DNA of 37,496 bases from Bacteroidales bacterium (GCA_017631435.1 JAGBTG010000055.1:1-37496), one strand, 5' to 3'. Shown: positions 17,187-26,269, counted from the stretch's first letter. Notes: generated from the sequence alone by a model not told the origin. Numbers and translations are program-made.

Positions 17187-18092
17187 TTATTTTGCAGTTA
17201 GAGCTGCCAAAGCAATTGAGTTAAGTTTGGTCTCAGTGCTGTCTGCACGGCTTGAAAGAACGCATGGAGCTTTTGCACCTGCAACCATAGCTGCCATTTT
17301 AACGCCTGGGCAGAAGTGGCCTGCAAATTTGTAGAATACGTTTGCAGCCTCAATGCTAGGGAATACACAGCAGTCTGCATCACCTGCAACCTCGCTCTTA
17401 AGTTTCTTGATCTCAGCAGCCTCTTTGCACAATGCAACGTCCAAAGCCAAAGGACCGTCAACTACACAACCTGCAATCTGGCCTCTGTCAGACATTTTTG
17501 CAAGCATAGCAGCCTCAACACAAGCAGGCATACCAGGAAGCATCTGCTCTGTAGCTGTAATCATTGCAACTTTTGGTTTCTCTACACCTAGAGCTCTTGC
17601 AGTGTTTGCCACATAACCGATCATAGCCTGTTTCTGTTTCAAATCCGGTGCAGGGATAACTGCGATATCTGAAATTACAAGCAGCTTGTGATAACCTGGG
17701 TTCTGAACAACACAAACGTGGCTCAACACAGCTTTTGGAGGAAGAAGACCTTTCTCTTTGTTAAGGATACCTCTCATATATTTGTCGGTTGAACAAAGAC
17801 CTTTCATAAGGATGTCAGCCTCACCGGCATTTACCATATCAACTGCCTGTGAAATTGATTTAAGCTCGTTGTTGTTGTTTACAACTGTAAGTTTTGCAAT
17901 ATCGTAGTTGTTCTCGGCACATACTTTCTGGATCATTGCCTCATCACCTACAAGGATACCCTCAACGATACCTGCCTCAACAGCCATATATACTGCACTG
18001 ATAGTATGGTCATCCACACCCCAAGCAGCTACAAGTCTTTTTTTTGGTTTTGAGCGCAACTGCTCAAACATCTGATCAAAATTTGTAATCAT
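17187..18092 (-). CDS. ptb: Phosphate butyryltransferase
   Basis: This encodes 301 residues, the typical length of Ptb. The enzyme swaps CoA for phosphate on butyryl-CoA to make butyryl phosphate, the substrate of the kinase encoded next. Recognisable parts are KRLVAAWGVDDHTISAVY near the N-terminus, ADILMKGLCSTDKYMRGIL, SHVCVVQNPGYHKLLVISD and the C-terminal GHFCPGVKMAAMVAGAKAP. Pta enzymes of the same superfamily are close relatives but are usually longer, and pairing with buk 6 bp downstream supports Ptb. It starts 21 bp after ackA on the same strand. Confidence 0.92.
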   Translation of the reverse strand: MITNFDQMFEQLRSKPKKRLVAAWGVDDHTISAVYMAVEAGIVEGILVGDEAMIQKVCAENNYDIAKLTVVNNNNELKSISQAVDMVNAGEADILMKGLCSTDKYMRGILNKEKGLLPPKAVLSHVCVVQNPGYHKLLVISDIAVIPAPDLKQKQAMIGYVANTARALGVEKPKVAMITATEQMLPGMPACVEAAMLAKMSDRGQIAGCVVDGPLALDVALCKEAAEIKKLKSEVAGDADCCVFPSIEAANVFYKFAGHFCPGVKMAAMVAGAKAPCVLSSRADSTETKLNSIALAALTAK

Positions 18093-18113
18093 AATCTGTA
18101 AATGTTTATGTAA

Positions 18114-19319
18114 TTATTTTGTTGTTAGTCTCATTGTATCCTGAGCTATTACAAGCTCCTCATTTGTTGTAACTGTAGTTACAATAACTTTTGAACCAGG
18201 TTTGGTAATGATTCTGTCCTCACCCCTTACATTGTTTGCCTCAGAGTCAAAGTCAATGCCAAGGAATGAACATCCTGTACAAACATCCTCCCTTACGCTG
18301 ATGTCGTTCTCGCCAATACCGCCGGTAAATACGATCATGTCAACACCGTTCATTGCAGCAGCATATGCACCAATGAATTTCTTCACGCGGTATCTGAACA
18401 TCTCCATAGCAAGCTGTGCCCTGTGGTTACCCTCTTTTGCAGCAGCCTCAATATCACGTGCATCTGAAGAAACGCCTGAAACGCCAAGGAAACCGCTCTT
18501 CTTGTTAAGGACATCGTTCACACCCTTAACGTCAAGATCATATTTGCTCTGAAGGAATGTTACGATACCTGCATCAACATCACCGCAACGTGTACCCATT
18601 ACAACACCCTCAACAGGGGTGAATCCCATAGAAGTATCTACAGATTTACCGTTGCATACAGCAGTTACAGAACCGCCGTTACCCAAGTGGCAAGTGATGA
18701 TTTTTGAGTTGTTGAAATCCAAGCCTGCCAATTTAGCTGATTTCTCGGCAACAAACTTGTGGCTGGTACCGTGGAAACCGTATCTTCTCACTTTGTCCCT
18801 TACATAGTACTCGTAAGGAATTGCATACATGTATGCATGCTCAGGCATTGTCTGATGGAATGATGTGTCAAACACAGCAACCTGTGGAATCTCAGGCATA
18901 AGTGAACGTACAGCCATGATACCCAAAAGGTTTGCAGGGTTGTGAAGAGGAGCTAGCTCGCAGCACTTCTGGATGCCCTCAATAACCTCGCTATGGATAA
19001 CTGCACTTGAACTGAAAAGGTCACCACCGTGAGCCACTCTATGGCCTACAGCGTTGATCTCGCCCAATGATTTCAAAACGCCCTGCTCAGCATCTACCAA
19101 AAGGTCAAGAACGCTCTTGATACCCTCAGTATGGTCTGGAATAGGTTTGCTGATCACATATTTGTCCTTATCAGCAGGTCTGTGGGTAATCTCACCCATC
19201 TCAAGGCCAATTCTCTCAACGAGACCTTTTGCCAATACGGCATACTCAGCCTCATTCTTCATATCAAGTACCTGATACTTCAATGAAGAACTTCCGCAAT
19301 TCAATACAAGAATTATCAT
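18114..19319 (-). CDS. ackA: Acetate kinase
   Basis: This encodes 401 residues, the standard size. The enzyme transfers phosphate between acetyl phosphate and ADP, yielding acetate and ATP. Motifs seen are ILVLNCGSSSLKYQVLDM at the N-terminus, RYGFHGTSHKFVAEKSA, IITCHLGNGGSVTAVCNGKS, and IVFTGGIGENDISVRE. In many bacteria ackA is next to pta, but here the partner downstream is ptb-buk and no pta appears in the window. A well-formed promoter lies just upstream. Confidence 0.96.
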   Translation of the reverse strand: MIILVLNCGSSSLKYQVLDMKNEAEYAVLAKGLVERIGLEMGEITHRPADKDKYVISKPIPDHTEGIKSVLDLLVDAEQGVLKSLGEINAVGHRVAHGGDLFSSSAVIHSEVIEGIQKCCELAPLHNPANLLGIMAVRSLMPEIPQVAVFDTSFHQTMPEHAYMYAIPYEYYVRDKVRRYGFHGTSHKFVAEKSAKLAGLDFNNSKIITCHLGNGGSVTAVCNGKSVDTSMGFTPVEGVVMGTRCGDVDAGIVTFLQSKYDLDVKGVNDVLNKKSGFLGVSGVSSDARDIEAAAKEGNHRAQLAMEMFRYRVKKFIGAYAAAMNGVDMIVFTGGIGENDISVREDVCTGCSFLGIDFDSEANNVRGEDRIITKPGSKVIVTTVTTNEELVIAQDTMRLTTK

Positions 19320-19367
19320 AAGTTTTTTAATATTTAGTTATTTGTATAGACTTATTCAGAATGGAAA

Positions 19368-19398
19368 CAAATATAACCATTTTAACACAATTAGCCAA
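19368..19398 (-). promoter_or_regulatory. Promoter of ackA-ptb-buk
   Basis: On the minus strand TTGG (19398-19395) and TATATTTG (19375-19368) are separated by 19 bp, fitting the Bacteroidota consensus. The predicted transcript would have a leader of roughly 40 nt. The -33 box starts just 2 bp past the stop codon of the lipid kinase gene. Confidence 0.65.
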
Positions 19399-19400
19399 TA

Positions 19401-20387
19401 TTATTTGACCATATCTTTCAACTTGGGTACAATTTCCTTCCATTGCTGGGGAACCATATCCTTGAAATATTGAGGCAACATGTCTATAATCTGTGGCAGG
19501 GGCCTCCAGTCTTTAGGGACAATAACCTGTACAGCCTTGTGCAGCACTGAAAGGGAAAGTTCATTACCCATCATAACGCTCTCCCCGTCAAATTGTACCA
19601 ATCCCTCCTTCTCCCTAATTATAAGAAGCTCCTTACATCTGTAAGTATCAACGAATTGTGAATATTTTAAAGTCTTAAGAAACAGCTCTGCTGTAAGCAA
19701 TGGCATAGTGGCCCTTGGAGCTTCTTTCCACACCACAATATCCATCATGCCATCTGATATGTTTGCATCTGGAGCAATAAAGGCATTGTTACCCCATTGT
19801 GAGCTATTGGCAAAAGTTATAAGGAAAGCCTTGGTCTCAAACCTGCTTCCATTCATGGCAATCATATATTTCTCCGGTCTGTACTTCACATACTCCTTCG
19901 TACAAAACTCAACATATGTCATAAGTCCCCTGCTTCCCGACGAATTGAACTTCTCCCCCACCACAGCATCAAAACCTATTCCGGCTGTACAAAAGAACAC
20001 CTTTCCGTTTATCTTTCCGGCATCGATGAACTGGGGCCTGCCGTTGAAAATGGCATCAACCGCCCTCTGGTAATTGAGAGGGATGTTAAGATGACGCGCA
20101 AGCCCGTTCCCGGACCCTACAGGAATGATACCCAACTGGGCATTGCTTCCTATCAACCCTTCAGCAACTTCATTTACAGTACCGTCTCCACCTATTGCAA
20201 CAACAATGTCATATTCTTTCTCCACAAATCCCCTGGCTGCCACACATGCATCCCCCACACACTTGGTACTGTAGAACTCTATCTGATAATCAGGGTAAAA
20301 GGCAGCCTCCTTCTGAATATAATCCAGAATCACCTTCTTCCTTCCTGTTCCCGATATGGGATTCAATATGAAAGCCACCTTCTTCAT
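19401..20387 (-). CDS. Diacylglycerol-kinase-family lipid kinase
   Basis: This encodes 328 residues of the YegS/DagK-type lipid kinase family. The start KKVAFILNPISGTG carries the nucleotide-binding NP-SG motif, GGDGT is at 66-70, and GSGNGLAR at 91-98. The C-terminal half has the beta-sandwich segment ending in VQFDGESVMMG. Such cytoplasmic enzymes phosphorylate diacylglycerol or related lipids, including sphingoid lipids in some groups; the true substrate is not visible. The extreme C-terminus is extended by an unusual run of PQYFKDMVPQQWKEIVPKLKDMV, an imperfect amphipathic repeat that could contact the membrane. The gene is read divergently from the ComEC-like gene with 51 bp between them and lies directly upstream of ackA. 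Confidence 0.9.
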   Translation of the reverse strand: MKKVAFILNPISGTGRKKVILDYIQKEAAFYPDYQIEFYSTKCVGDACVAARGFVEKEYDIVVAIGGDGTVNEVAEGLIGSNAQLGIIPVGSGNGLARHLNIPLNYQRAVDAIFNGRPQFIDAGKINGKVFFCTAGIGFDAVVGEKFNSSGSRGLMTYVEFCTKEYVKYRPEKYMIAMNGSRFETKAFLITFANSSQWGNNAFIAPDANISDGMMDIVVWKEAPRATMPLLTAELFLKTLKYSQFVDTYRCKELLIIREKEGLVQFDGESVMMGNELSLSVLHKAVQVIVPKDWRPLPQIIDMLPQYFKDMVPQQWKEIVPKLKDMVK

Positions 20388-20392
20388 ACTTG

Positions 20393-20400
20393 CAAATATA
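20393..20400 (-). promoter_or_regulatory. -7 box abutting the lipid kinase start codon
   Basis: The minus strand reads TATATTTG ending only 5 nt before the ATG at 20387. With the usual -7 to start distance, transcription would begin at or within 2 nt of the ATG. No clear -33 box is seen. Confidence 0.45.
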
Positions 20401-20438
20401 CGCCAAATTTGCTATTTTTAGGAAAATTTTCAGACGGA

Positions 20439-21530
20439 ATGAGGGGAGGGACAACATCATACGCAGCATTTTTTCTGGCCGGCACACTATCCGCCATACG
20501 CTTCCCTGCACATCCCGTTCCGCTGCTTGCAGCCATCCCCATCCTCCTTTGCATATCATATTATACACGCAAGAGGGCACATTTGTTCCTAATTGCCACC
20601 CATTTGGCAATATTTCTCACAGGGGCGGCCTCAGGCACAATGGCCATCCAAAGCCGCACACTCCCACCCGGCCCCATCCAGGAAATCACGGCACAATACA
20701 CAGAAGCCTTCCAGAAAAACTCTGCAGACTTTTTGCGCACCCTTATTCCCGACAGCAACCGGCACGCCACCCTCTGCGCCCTCACAATAGGGAGCAGGCA
20801 ATACATGACCAGGGAAATGAAGCACTCCTTTTCTGCTGCCGGAGCGATGCATGTGCTGGCCCTGTCGGGATTACATATAGGAATCGCCTTTGCAATAATC
20901 TACAGGATACTGGGGCTGCTGGTGCTCCTCCCTTACGGGAAGGTTGCCAGAAATGTTGCCGCACTGGCATTCATTGGAGGATATATGATATTGTCGGGAT
21001 GCTCTCCCTCTGTGGTGAGGGCGGCTACAATGATTTTCATCTACAGGATTGCCAAAGGATGCTTCCGACAGGTGGGGAAGACAGAAACAATTGCCCTGGC
21101 CGCACTCATAAGCTGTACAATTTCACCCCTGCAGATTACCTCCATAGGATTCCAGCTCTCATACAGTGCGGTAATTGGAATTTTTATGCTCTTTCCCGTA
21201 TGCACAGATGCATACAAACTGCTCAGTACAGGGAAGAGATGGGCTGGCGGGATGGCCGGAAAAGCGTTGGAATGGCTATGGAACACAATCTCGCTCTCCG
21301 TATGCTGCCAGATTGCCACACTGCCTCTCTCCCTGTACCATTTTGGGAGCAGTGCACCGTACTTTCTCATTACCAACCTCATTGCAGTACCAACTGCCAC
21401 TGCCATCCTCTATTCTTTTACCGCTGCCATGCTGCTGCAACCGGTGCCGGTGCTTGGAGAAGCGGCCCTGTATATACTGAAAATGCTGCTGTCCTTTCTG
21501 AACAGCAGCACTTCATTCATTGCCGGATAG
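20439..21530 (+). CDS. Compact ComEC/Rec2-like membrane protein
   Basis: From the ATG at 20439 this encodes 363 residues. The frame stays open to 20091, but that part lies inside the opposing lipid kinase and has no family similarity. After two or three N-terminal membrane segments comes a Competence-domain core: ALTIGSRQYMTREMKHSFSA followed by GAMHVLALSGLHIGIAFAII near residue 150, then several hydrophobic helices up to the end. Typical ComEC proteins, which form the DNA-uptake channel, are around 700 residues in this phylum, with an OB-fold region before this core and often a hydrolase domain after it. Both seem absent. It may be a reduced permease or a degenerate gene; no internal stop is present. 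It ends 3 bp from the convergent dpp11. Confidence 0.75.
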   Translation: MRGGTTSYAAFFLAGTLSAIRFPAHPVPLLAAIPILLCISYYTRKRAHLFLIATHLAIFLTGAASGTMAIQSRTLPPGPIQEITAQYTEAFQKNSADFLRTLIPDSNRHATLCALTIGSRQYMTREMKHSFSAAGAMHVLALSGLHIGIAFAIIYRILGLLVLLPYGKVARNVAALAFIGGYMILSGCSPSVVRAATMIFIYRIAKGCFRQVGKTETIALAALISCTISPLQITSIGFQLSYSAVIGIFMLFPVCTDAYKLLSTGKRWAGGMAGKALEWLWNTISLSVCCQIATLPLSLYHFGSSAPYFLITNLIAVPTATAILYSFTAAMLLQPVPVLGEAALYILKMLLSFLNSSTSFIAG

Positions 21531-21533
21531 GCT

Positions 21534-23552
21534 TTATTTTACAATCTCCATCTCCTCAATAAGGTGGTTTGCACCGGCAAGTCTGTCAATTACAAACAGC
21601 GCAAATCTTATATCAAGCGAGATATTGCGGCAAACCTCAGGGTCAAAAACCACATCACTCATTGTACCCTCCCATACGCGGTCGAAGTTTACACCAATAA
21701 GGTTTCCTTCAGCATCCAATACAGGGCTGCCTGAATTTCCACCGGTAGTGTGGTTGGTAGCAATGAATGCTACAGGGATTGAACCGTTCACCTCCCACTG
21801 GCCATAATCCTTGGCAGCGTGAAGGTCCCTGAGTTTCTGCGGAATGTTATAGTCATAAATCTCAGGATTGTCTTTCTGGATGATACCGTCAAGGCTCGAA
21901 ACCGGAGTATAGTAAACAGCATCCGAAGGAGAGTAACCTTTAACATGGCCGTAAGCAACCCTCAAGGTTGAGTTTGCATCGGGATAGAACACCTTGGTGC
22001 CTCTGGTAGCCTTGTTGTACTCCATCATGCCTCTCATGTATGTACGGTAAAGAAGAGTAATCTCCTTGTTTACAGAATCAAGCACTGGAGCATAGTTCTC
22101 ACGGAAGTGCTTGTTGGTCTCTTTGTAGATCTCTGCTGCCATCTCAAGGTTTGGCTGCTCTGTAAACAAAGCATCTGCCCATTTCTCAATTGAGCCGTAC
22201 TCAGCCAATTTCTCCTTGAAGTAAGGAGATTTGTATTTGTCTGCAATATTCTTGTTGTATGCATTGTAAAGGGCTATGAAAGATGCCTTGTCAATTGGCA
22301 TATGATAATCTTTCCAGAACTTCTCTGCACCTCTCTGGCCACGGCCCGCAAAAGAGACAATCTCAACAGCATTCAAAGCCTCACTCTGGTAATCCTGAAC
22401 AAGCGAAAGCTCCTCAATTGCGCTGTAAAGCTCATGGAATTTTGCAACAAGTCTCTCATACTCAGGCTTGCCTTTAGACCACTCTGTAAACTTGGCCTCA
22501 AACTCCTCCTTGTTCTCAACAGCACGCATCTTTATGATACCTTTAGCCTCACCCTGCCATTTCTTCCATGCATTTGAGACAGAAGCATTCTTTGATGCAT
22601 ATTTGATTCTGATTGCCTTATCCTTTGCCATCTCTGCATTCTGGATATCAAGGCGTAGGGTTCTTAGGGCAATCTTATGTGGGTTTGAAACCTGCGCAGT
22701 GTATCTTGCAGCATCAGAAATAAGATACTCGTTGGTTCTGCCAGGGAAACCGTACACCATTGTAAAGTCACCCTCTCCAATACCTTTTGCGTTTATCTTG
22801 AAGAATCTCTTAGGAGTGTAAGGTACATTGTCTTTAGAGTACTCTGCAGGCTCATTATCCTTGCCGGCATACACTCTGAAAAGGCTGAAGTCACCTGTAT
22901 GTCTTGGCCACATCCAGTTGTCGGTATCACCGCCAAACTTTCCGATTGATGAAGGTGGAGCACCTACAAGCCTTACATCTGAATACACTTTAAACACATA
23001 CAGATAATACACATTGCCGTAGTAAAGGGCCTTTACCTGCACTTTAAGGTAAGGGACGTCACCTTTAGCCTTCTTCTCAATGGCTTTGATATTCTTGTCA
23101 ACCAAGGCAATGCGCTGCTCCTCTGTCATTGTAGGCTTGTAGCCTTTAAGCACCTGCTCAGTAACGTCCTCCATATACTCAAGGAATGAAACAGTAAGGC
23201 CAGGGTTAGGAAGTTCCTGGTCTCTGGTCATAGCCCAGAAGCCGTCTGTAAGGTAATCGTGCTCAACAGAACTGTGCGACTGTATCTGTCCGTAACCGCA
23301 GTGGTGGTTGGTGATGAGCAGACCCTCAGAAGAGATGATCTCTCCGGTACATCCGCCACCAAAATGGACAACCGCATCCTTCAGCGACGAGTTGTTTATA
23401 CTGTAGATATCCTCAGCGGTAAGCTTGAATCCCTTTGCCTGCATATCCTGGATATTCTTGTATATCTCGGAAGGGAGCCACATACCCTCGTCTGCCCTCA
23501 AAACAGAAACGCCTGCACACAATGCAAGGAGGAACAATGCAAATCTTTTCAT
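21534..23552 (-). CDS. dpp11: S46-family dipeptidyl-peptidase 11 (Asp/Glu-specific)
   Basis: This encodes 672 residues with a signal peptide (cleavage near residue 20, LRA|DEGMW). S46 peptidases remove dipeptides from peptide N-termini in the periplasm. The catalytic histidine lies in LLITNHHCGYGQ (residues 83-84) and the nucleophile is Ser607 in TTGGNSGSPVLD. The residue 18 positions after this serine decides specificity in the family: arginine in DPP11 (Asp/Glu at P1) and glycine in DPP7 (hydrophobic). Here it is Arg625 in NFDRVWEGTMSD, which fits DPP11. The end (EEMEIVK) resembles known members. It starts 30 bp after the DUF1846 gene on the same strand. Confidence 0.9.
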   Translation of the reverse strand: MKRFALFLLALCAGVSVLRADEGMWLPSEIYKNIQDMQAKGFKLTAEDIYSINNSSLKDAVVHFGGGCTGEIISSEGLLITNHHCGYGQIQSHSSVEHDYLTDGFWAMTRDQELPNPGLTVSFLEYMEDVTEQVLKGYKPTMTEEQRIALVDKNIKAIEKKAKGDVPYLKVQVKALYYGNVYYLYVFKVYSDVRLVGAPPSSIGKFGGDTDNWMWPRHTGDFSLFRVYAGKDNEPAEYSKDNVPYTPKRFFKINAKGIGEGDFTMVYGFPGRTNEYLISDAARYTAQVSNPHKIALRTLRLDIQNAEMAKDKAIRIKYASKNASVSNAWKKWQGEAKGIIKMRAVENKEEFEAKFTEWSKGKPEYERLVAKFHELYSAIEELSLVQDYQSEALNAVEIVSFAGRGQRGAEKFWKDYHMPIDKASFIALYNAYNKNIADKYKSPYFKEKLAEYGSIEKWADALFTEQPNLEMAAEIYKETNKHFRENYAPVLDSVNKEITLLYRTYMRGMMEYNKATRGTKVFYPDANSTLRVAYGHVKGYSPSDAVYYTPVSSLDGIIQKDNPEIYDYNIPQKLRDLHAAKDYGQWEVNGSIPVAFIATNHTTGGNSGSPVLDAEGNLIGVNFDRVWEGTMSDVVFDPEVCRNISLDIRFALFVIDRLAGANHLIEEMEIVK

Positions 23553-23582
23553 ATTAAATAAGGTTAAATTTATAGTTCCGGT

Positions 23583-25052
23583 TTATTTGATCTTTTTCAC
23601 AGGATCACAAGTAAGGCCTACTCCAAGTTTCTTGAATATCTTGTGGTCTACCTCACTGAGCATAACGGTTGAGTGAACCTGGCATCCTCGCAAGGAAGGA
23701 AGCTGTTCCAACGCCTTGCGGCAGTTCTCATCCTGGTTGCTGAGCATTGAAATGGCCACAAGCACCTCATCTGTATGCAGACGCGGGTTGTTTCCGTGAA
23801 GGAACTCCAGTTTTGTCCTCTGGATAGGCTCAATCATATCCTCAGGGATAAGCTTTACATCATGATGAATGCCTGCAAGATGCTTGGTTGCATTAAGGAT
23901 AAGTGCGGCACTCGGGCCCAACAATTCGCTGGTACGGGAAGTGATTATGGTACCATCCTGGAGCTCAATGGCAGCAGCAGGAACCCCCTCCTTCTCTTTC
24001 CTCTCCTTGGCAGCCACAGTACACTTGCGGTAGTCCGTAGTAATCTTTGCCTGTTTAAGGAGAAGACCTATCTTGTTCACCTCATTCTCGTTATCTCCTT
24101 TCTCTGCAAGGTTGCACAGCGCATAATAGTATCTGCGGATAATCTCGTCACGGGCAGCATCACAGCACACATCCTCATCGTTCATGCACGAGCCTATCAT
24201 GTTCACACCCATATCTGTAGGTGACTTGTAAGGGCTCTCTCCATATATACCTTCAAACAGGGCATTAAGTACAGGGAAAATCTCAATGTCCCTGTTGTAG
24301 TTAACCACAATATCACCGTAAGCCTCCAAATGGAACGGGTCAATCATGTTCACATCATCAAGGTCTGCAGTTGCAGCCTCGTAAGCCATGTTTACAGGAT
24401 GTTTCAACGGAAGGTTCCACACAGGGAAGGTCTCAAACTTGGCATAGCCTGCTTTCACTCCCCTCTTGTGCTCATGGTAAAGCTGGCTCAAACATACCGC
24501 CATCTTTCCGCTGCCCGGACCGGGCGCAGTAACCACAACCAAAGGGCGGCTTGTCTCCACATAGTCATTCTTGCCAAATCCCTCATCAGAATCAATAAGG
24601 GCTACATTATGAGGATATCCTTCAATGGTATAATGATAATATACCTTTATGTTCATTCTTCTCAAACGTTTGCGGTACGCAACAACGCTGGCCTGACCGT
24701 TGAAGTGGGTAATTACCACACCACCCACATAAAGGCCAACCTTCTCAAACTCCTTGCGAAGGCGGAGTACATCCTCGTCATATGTAATGCCAAGGTCTCC
24801 CCTGGTCTTGTTTCTCTCAATATCAAGGGCACTGATAACCATCACCACCTCGGCATACTCCTTCAGCTGCACGAGCATCTGCAGTTTGCTGTCGGGAAGA
24901 AAACCCGGCAACACCCTGCTGGCATGGTGGTCATCAAAAAGTTTACCCCCAAACTCAAGGTATAGCTTGTCTCCGAACTGGCTTATTCGTTGCCTGATGT
25001 GCTCGGATTGTATCCTTAGATACTTGTCGTTGTCAAATCCAATCTTTCTCAT
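23583..25052 (-). CDS. DUF1846 family protein
   Basis: This encodes 489 residues from the ATG at 25052, beginning MRKIGFDNDKYLRIQSEHI as is usual for DUF1846 proteins of about 490-500 residues. An ATG at 25094 would add 14 residues but lies upstream of the predicted promoter, so I reject it. A P-loop-like APGPGSGKMA is at about residues 178-187. The C-terminal part includes DGTIITSRTSELLGPSAALI. There is no signal peptide or membrane segment, so it is cytosolic. The family's molecular function is not known to me; a nucleotide-binding enzyme is a reasonable guess from the GPGSGK loop. It may share a transcript with dpp11 downstream. Confidence 0.9.
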   Translation of the reverse strand: MRKIGFDNDKYLRIQSEHIRQRISQFGDKLYLEFGGKLFDDHHASRVLPGFLPDSKLQMLVQLKEYAEVVMVISALDIERNKTRGDLGITYDEDVLRLRKEFEKVGLYVGGVVITHFNGQASVVAYRKRLRRMNIKVYYHYTIEGYPHNVALIDSDEGFGKNDYVETSRPLVVVTAPGPGSGKMAVCLSQLYHEHKRGVKAGYAKFETFPVWNLPLKHPVNMAYEAATADLDDVNMIDPFHLEAYGDIVVNYNRDIEIFPVLNALFEGIYGESPYKSPTDMGVNMIGSCMNDEDVCCDAARDEIIRRYYYALCNLAEKGDNENEVNKIGLLLKQAKITTDYRKCTVAAKERKEKEGVPAAAIELQDGTIITSRTSELLGPSAALILNATKHLAGIHHDVKLIPEDMIEPIQRTKLEFLHGNNPRLHTDEVLVAISMLSNQDENCRKALEQLPSLRGCQVHSTVMLSEVDHKIFKKLGVGLTCDPVKKIK

Positions 25053-25060
25053 ACGGGACA

Positions 25061-25091
25061 CAAAGTTAATTTTTTTGCACCACCTTAACAA
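25061..25091 (-). promoter_or_regulatory. Promoter of the DUF1846 gene (near-leaderless)
   Basis: On the minus strand TTGT (25091-25088) and TAACTTTG (25068-25061) are 19 bp apart. The -7 box ends 8 nt before the ATG at 25052, so the predicted 5' leader is only about 2-5 nt. Confidence 0.55.
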
Positions 25092-25134
25092 CAAACTTCA
25101 CTCAAAAAAAATCCCATTTCACGCAACTAATTAT

Positions 25135-25142
25135 TATATTTG
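25135..25142 (+). promoter_or_regulatory. -7 box upstream of the AI-2E-family gene
   Basis: TATATTTG lies 20 nt before the ATG at 25163. The -33 position has no TTG. Confidence 0.45.
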
Positions 25143-25162
25143 AGGTTAAATAGAATAAAATT

Positions 25163-26269
25163 ATGAACAACCTTTCAAAATATATAATCATTTGCGCAAT
25201 AACCGCCGGCATACTGTTCCTGGCATGGTATTTCAGCAATATTCTTACCTGCATTCTTGTATCTGCAGTGCTGGCCCTTATTGGCAATCCAATGATGAAT
25301 TTCCTTTCATCACTGAACATAGGCAAATTCAGGCTTCCGGCATCCATTGCCGCCCTCATCACCCTTACTGCAATTGGAGCGGTACTTACCGGACTAATCT
25401 GCTTCATTTTTCCTCTTGTAGGAAAAATTGTAAGCGACATGAGCACCATCAACCTTGAGGAGATAAACAACAAACTGGCCGTTCCGCTCCACAGCATAAA
25501 CCTCTACATGCACGAGTTCTTCCCAACCATGGACAAGGATTTTGCAATTGAGGACATGATAATGGAAAAGATCAAATCCATCTTCAGCTTCTCGCTGTTC
25601 ACCGATGCATTCAGTTCAATAACAGCCTTCCTGGCACACACATTCATCTCTATATTCACCATCATATTTGTCACCTTCTTCTTCCTTAAAGACAACAGTA
25701 CCTTCACCAACATGGTGCTCATCTTTATTCCCGACAAATATGAACAGAATACCCGCCGTGCAATCTCCAGCGTGAACAGCCTGCTTATCAGGTATTTCAC
25801 CGGAATCAGCATGGAAACACTCTGCATCACTGTTCTCAACACTCTTGGTCTGCACTTCATTTGCGGAGTATCTTTCCAGATGTCTGTAGTGCTGGCATTC
25901 CTGTCGGGAATACTGAATGTGATACCATACATAGGCCCACTTACTGCAGGAGCATTCGGCACCCTGATGGCCATCATCTCCTTTTACAGTGCCGGAGCAG
26001 ACCCTGCCCTTGGGGTCCTCACCATCAAACTGATAGCAACCTTTGCCTTAACCCATCTGGTAGATGTATTCATCTTCCAACCATACATCTACTCCAACAG
26101 CGTGAAGGCCCACCCACTTGAGATCTTCCTTGTAATCCTCATAGCCGGCAACGTTGCAGGGATAGTAGGCATGCTCATAGCAATCCCAGCCTACACAGTA
26201 CTGAGGGTATTTGCCAAGGAATTCTTCTCAAACTTCAAGGTTGTACAGAAGCTTACCGACAGGATGTAG
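25163..26269 (+). CDS. AI-2E-family (PerM/TqsA-like) membrane transporter
   Basis: This encodes 368 residues with about eight membrane segments in the pattern of the AI-2E exporter-like family: two or three at the N-terminus (IIICAITAGILFLAWYF, ILVSAVLALIG), a soluble stretch at about 85-135, and a C-terminal cluster. The family core is seen in FLSGILNVIPYIGPLTAGAF and in HPLEIFLVILIAGNVAGIVG near residue 320. Members range from autoinducer-2 exporters to sodium/proton antiporters, so substrate cannot be inferred. The gene is divergent from the DUF1846 gene and convergent with gapA. Confidence 0.88.
   Translation: MNNLSKYIIICAITAGILFLAWYFSNILTCILVSAVLALIGNPMMNFLSSLNIGKFRLPASIAALITLTAIGAVLTGLICFIFPLVGKIVSDMSTINLEEINNKLAVPLHSINLYMHEFFPTMDKDFAIEDMIMEKIKSIFSFSLFTDAFSSITAFLAHTFISIFTIIFVTFFFLKDNSTFTNMVLIFIPDKYEQNTRRAISSVNSLLIRYFTGISMETLCITVLNTLGLHFICGVSFQMSVVLAFLSGILNVIPYIGPLTAGAFGTLMAIISFYSAGADPALGVLTIKLIATFALTHLVDVFIFQPYIYSNSVKAHPLEIFLVILIAGNVAGIVGMLIAIPAYTVLRVFAKEFFSNFKVVQKLTDRM

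Noticed and set aside
20091-20438. N-terminal extension of the ComEC-like frame
   Set aside because: It lies inside the opposing lipid kinase gene, lacks ComEC-like sequence, and is explained by the open antisense frame.
20390-21562. A 390-residue plus-strand frame overlapping the ComEC-like gene
   Set aside because: It is a shifted-frame shadow: rich in His, Cys and Arg with no membrane pattern or family motif, while the competing frame has the ComEC core. It also runs into dpp11.
25053-25094. Upstream ATG for the DUF1846 protein
   Set aside because: It lies upstream of the predicted -7 box, and the extra 14 residues are not typical of the family.
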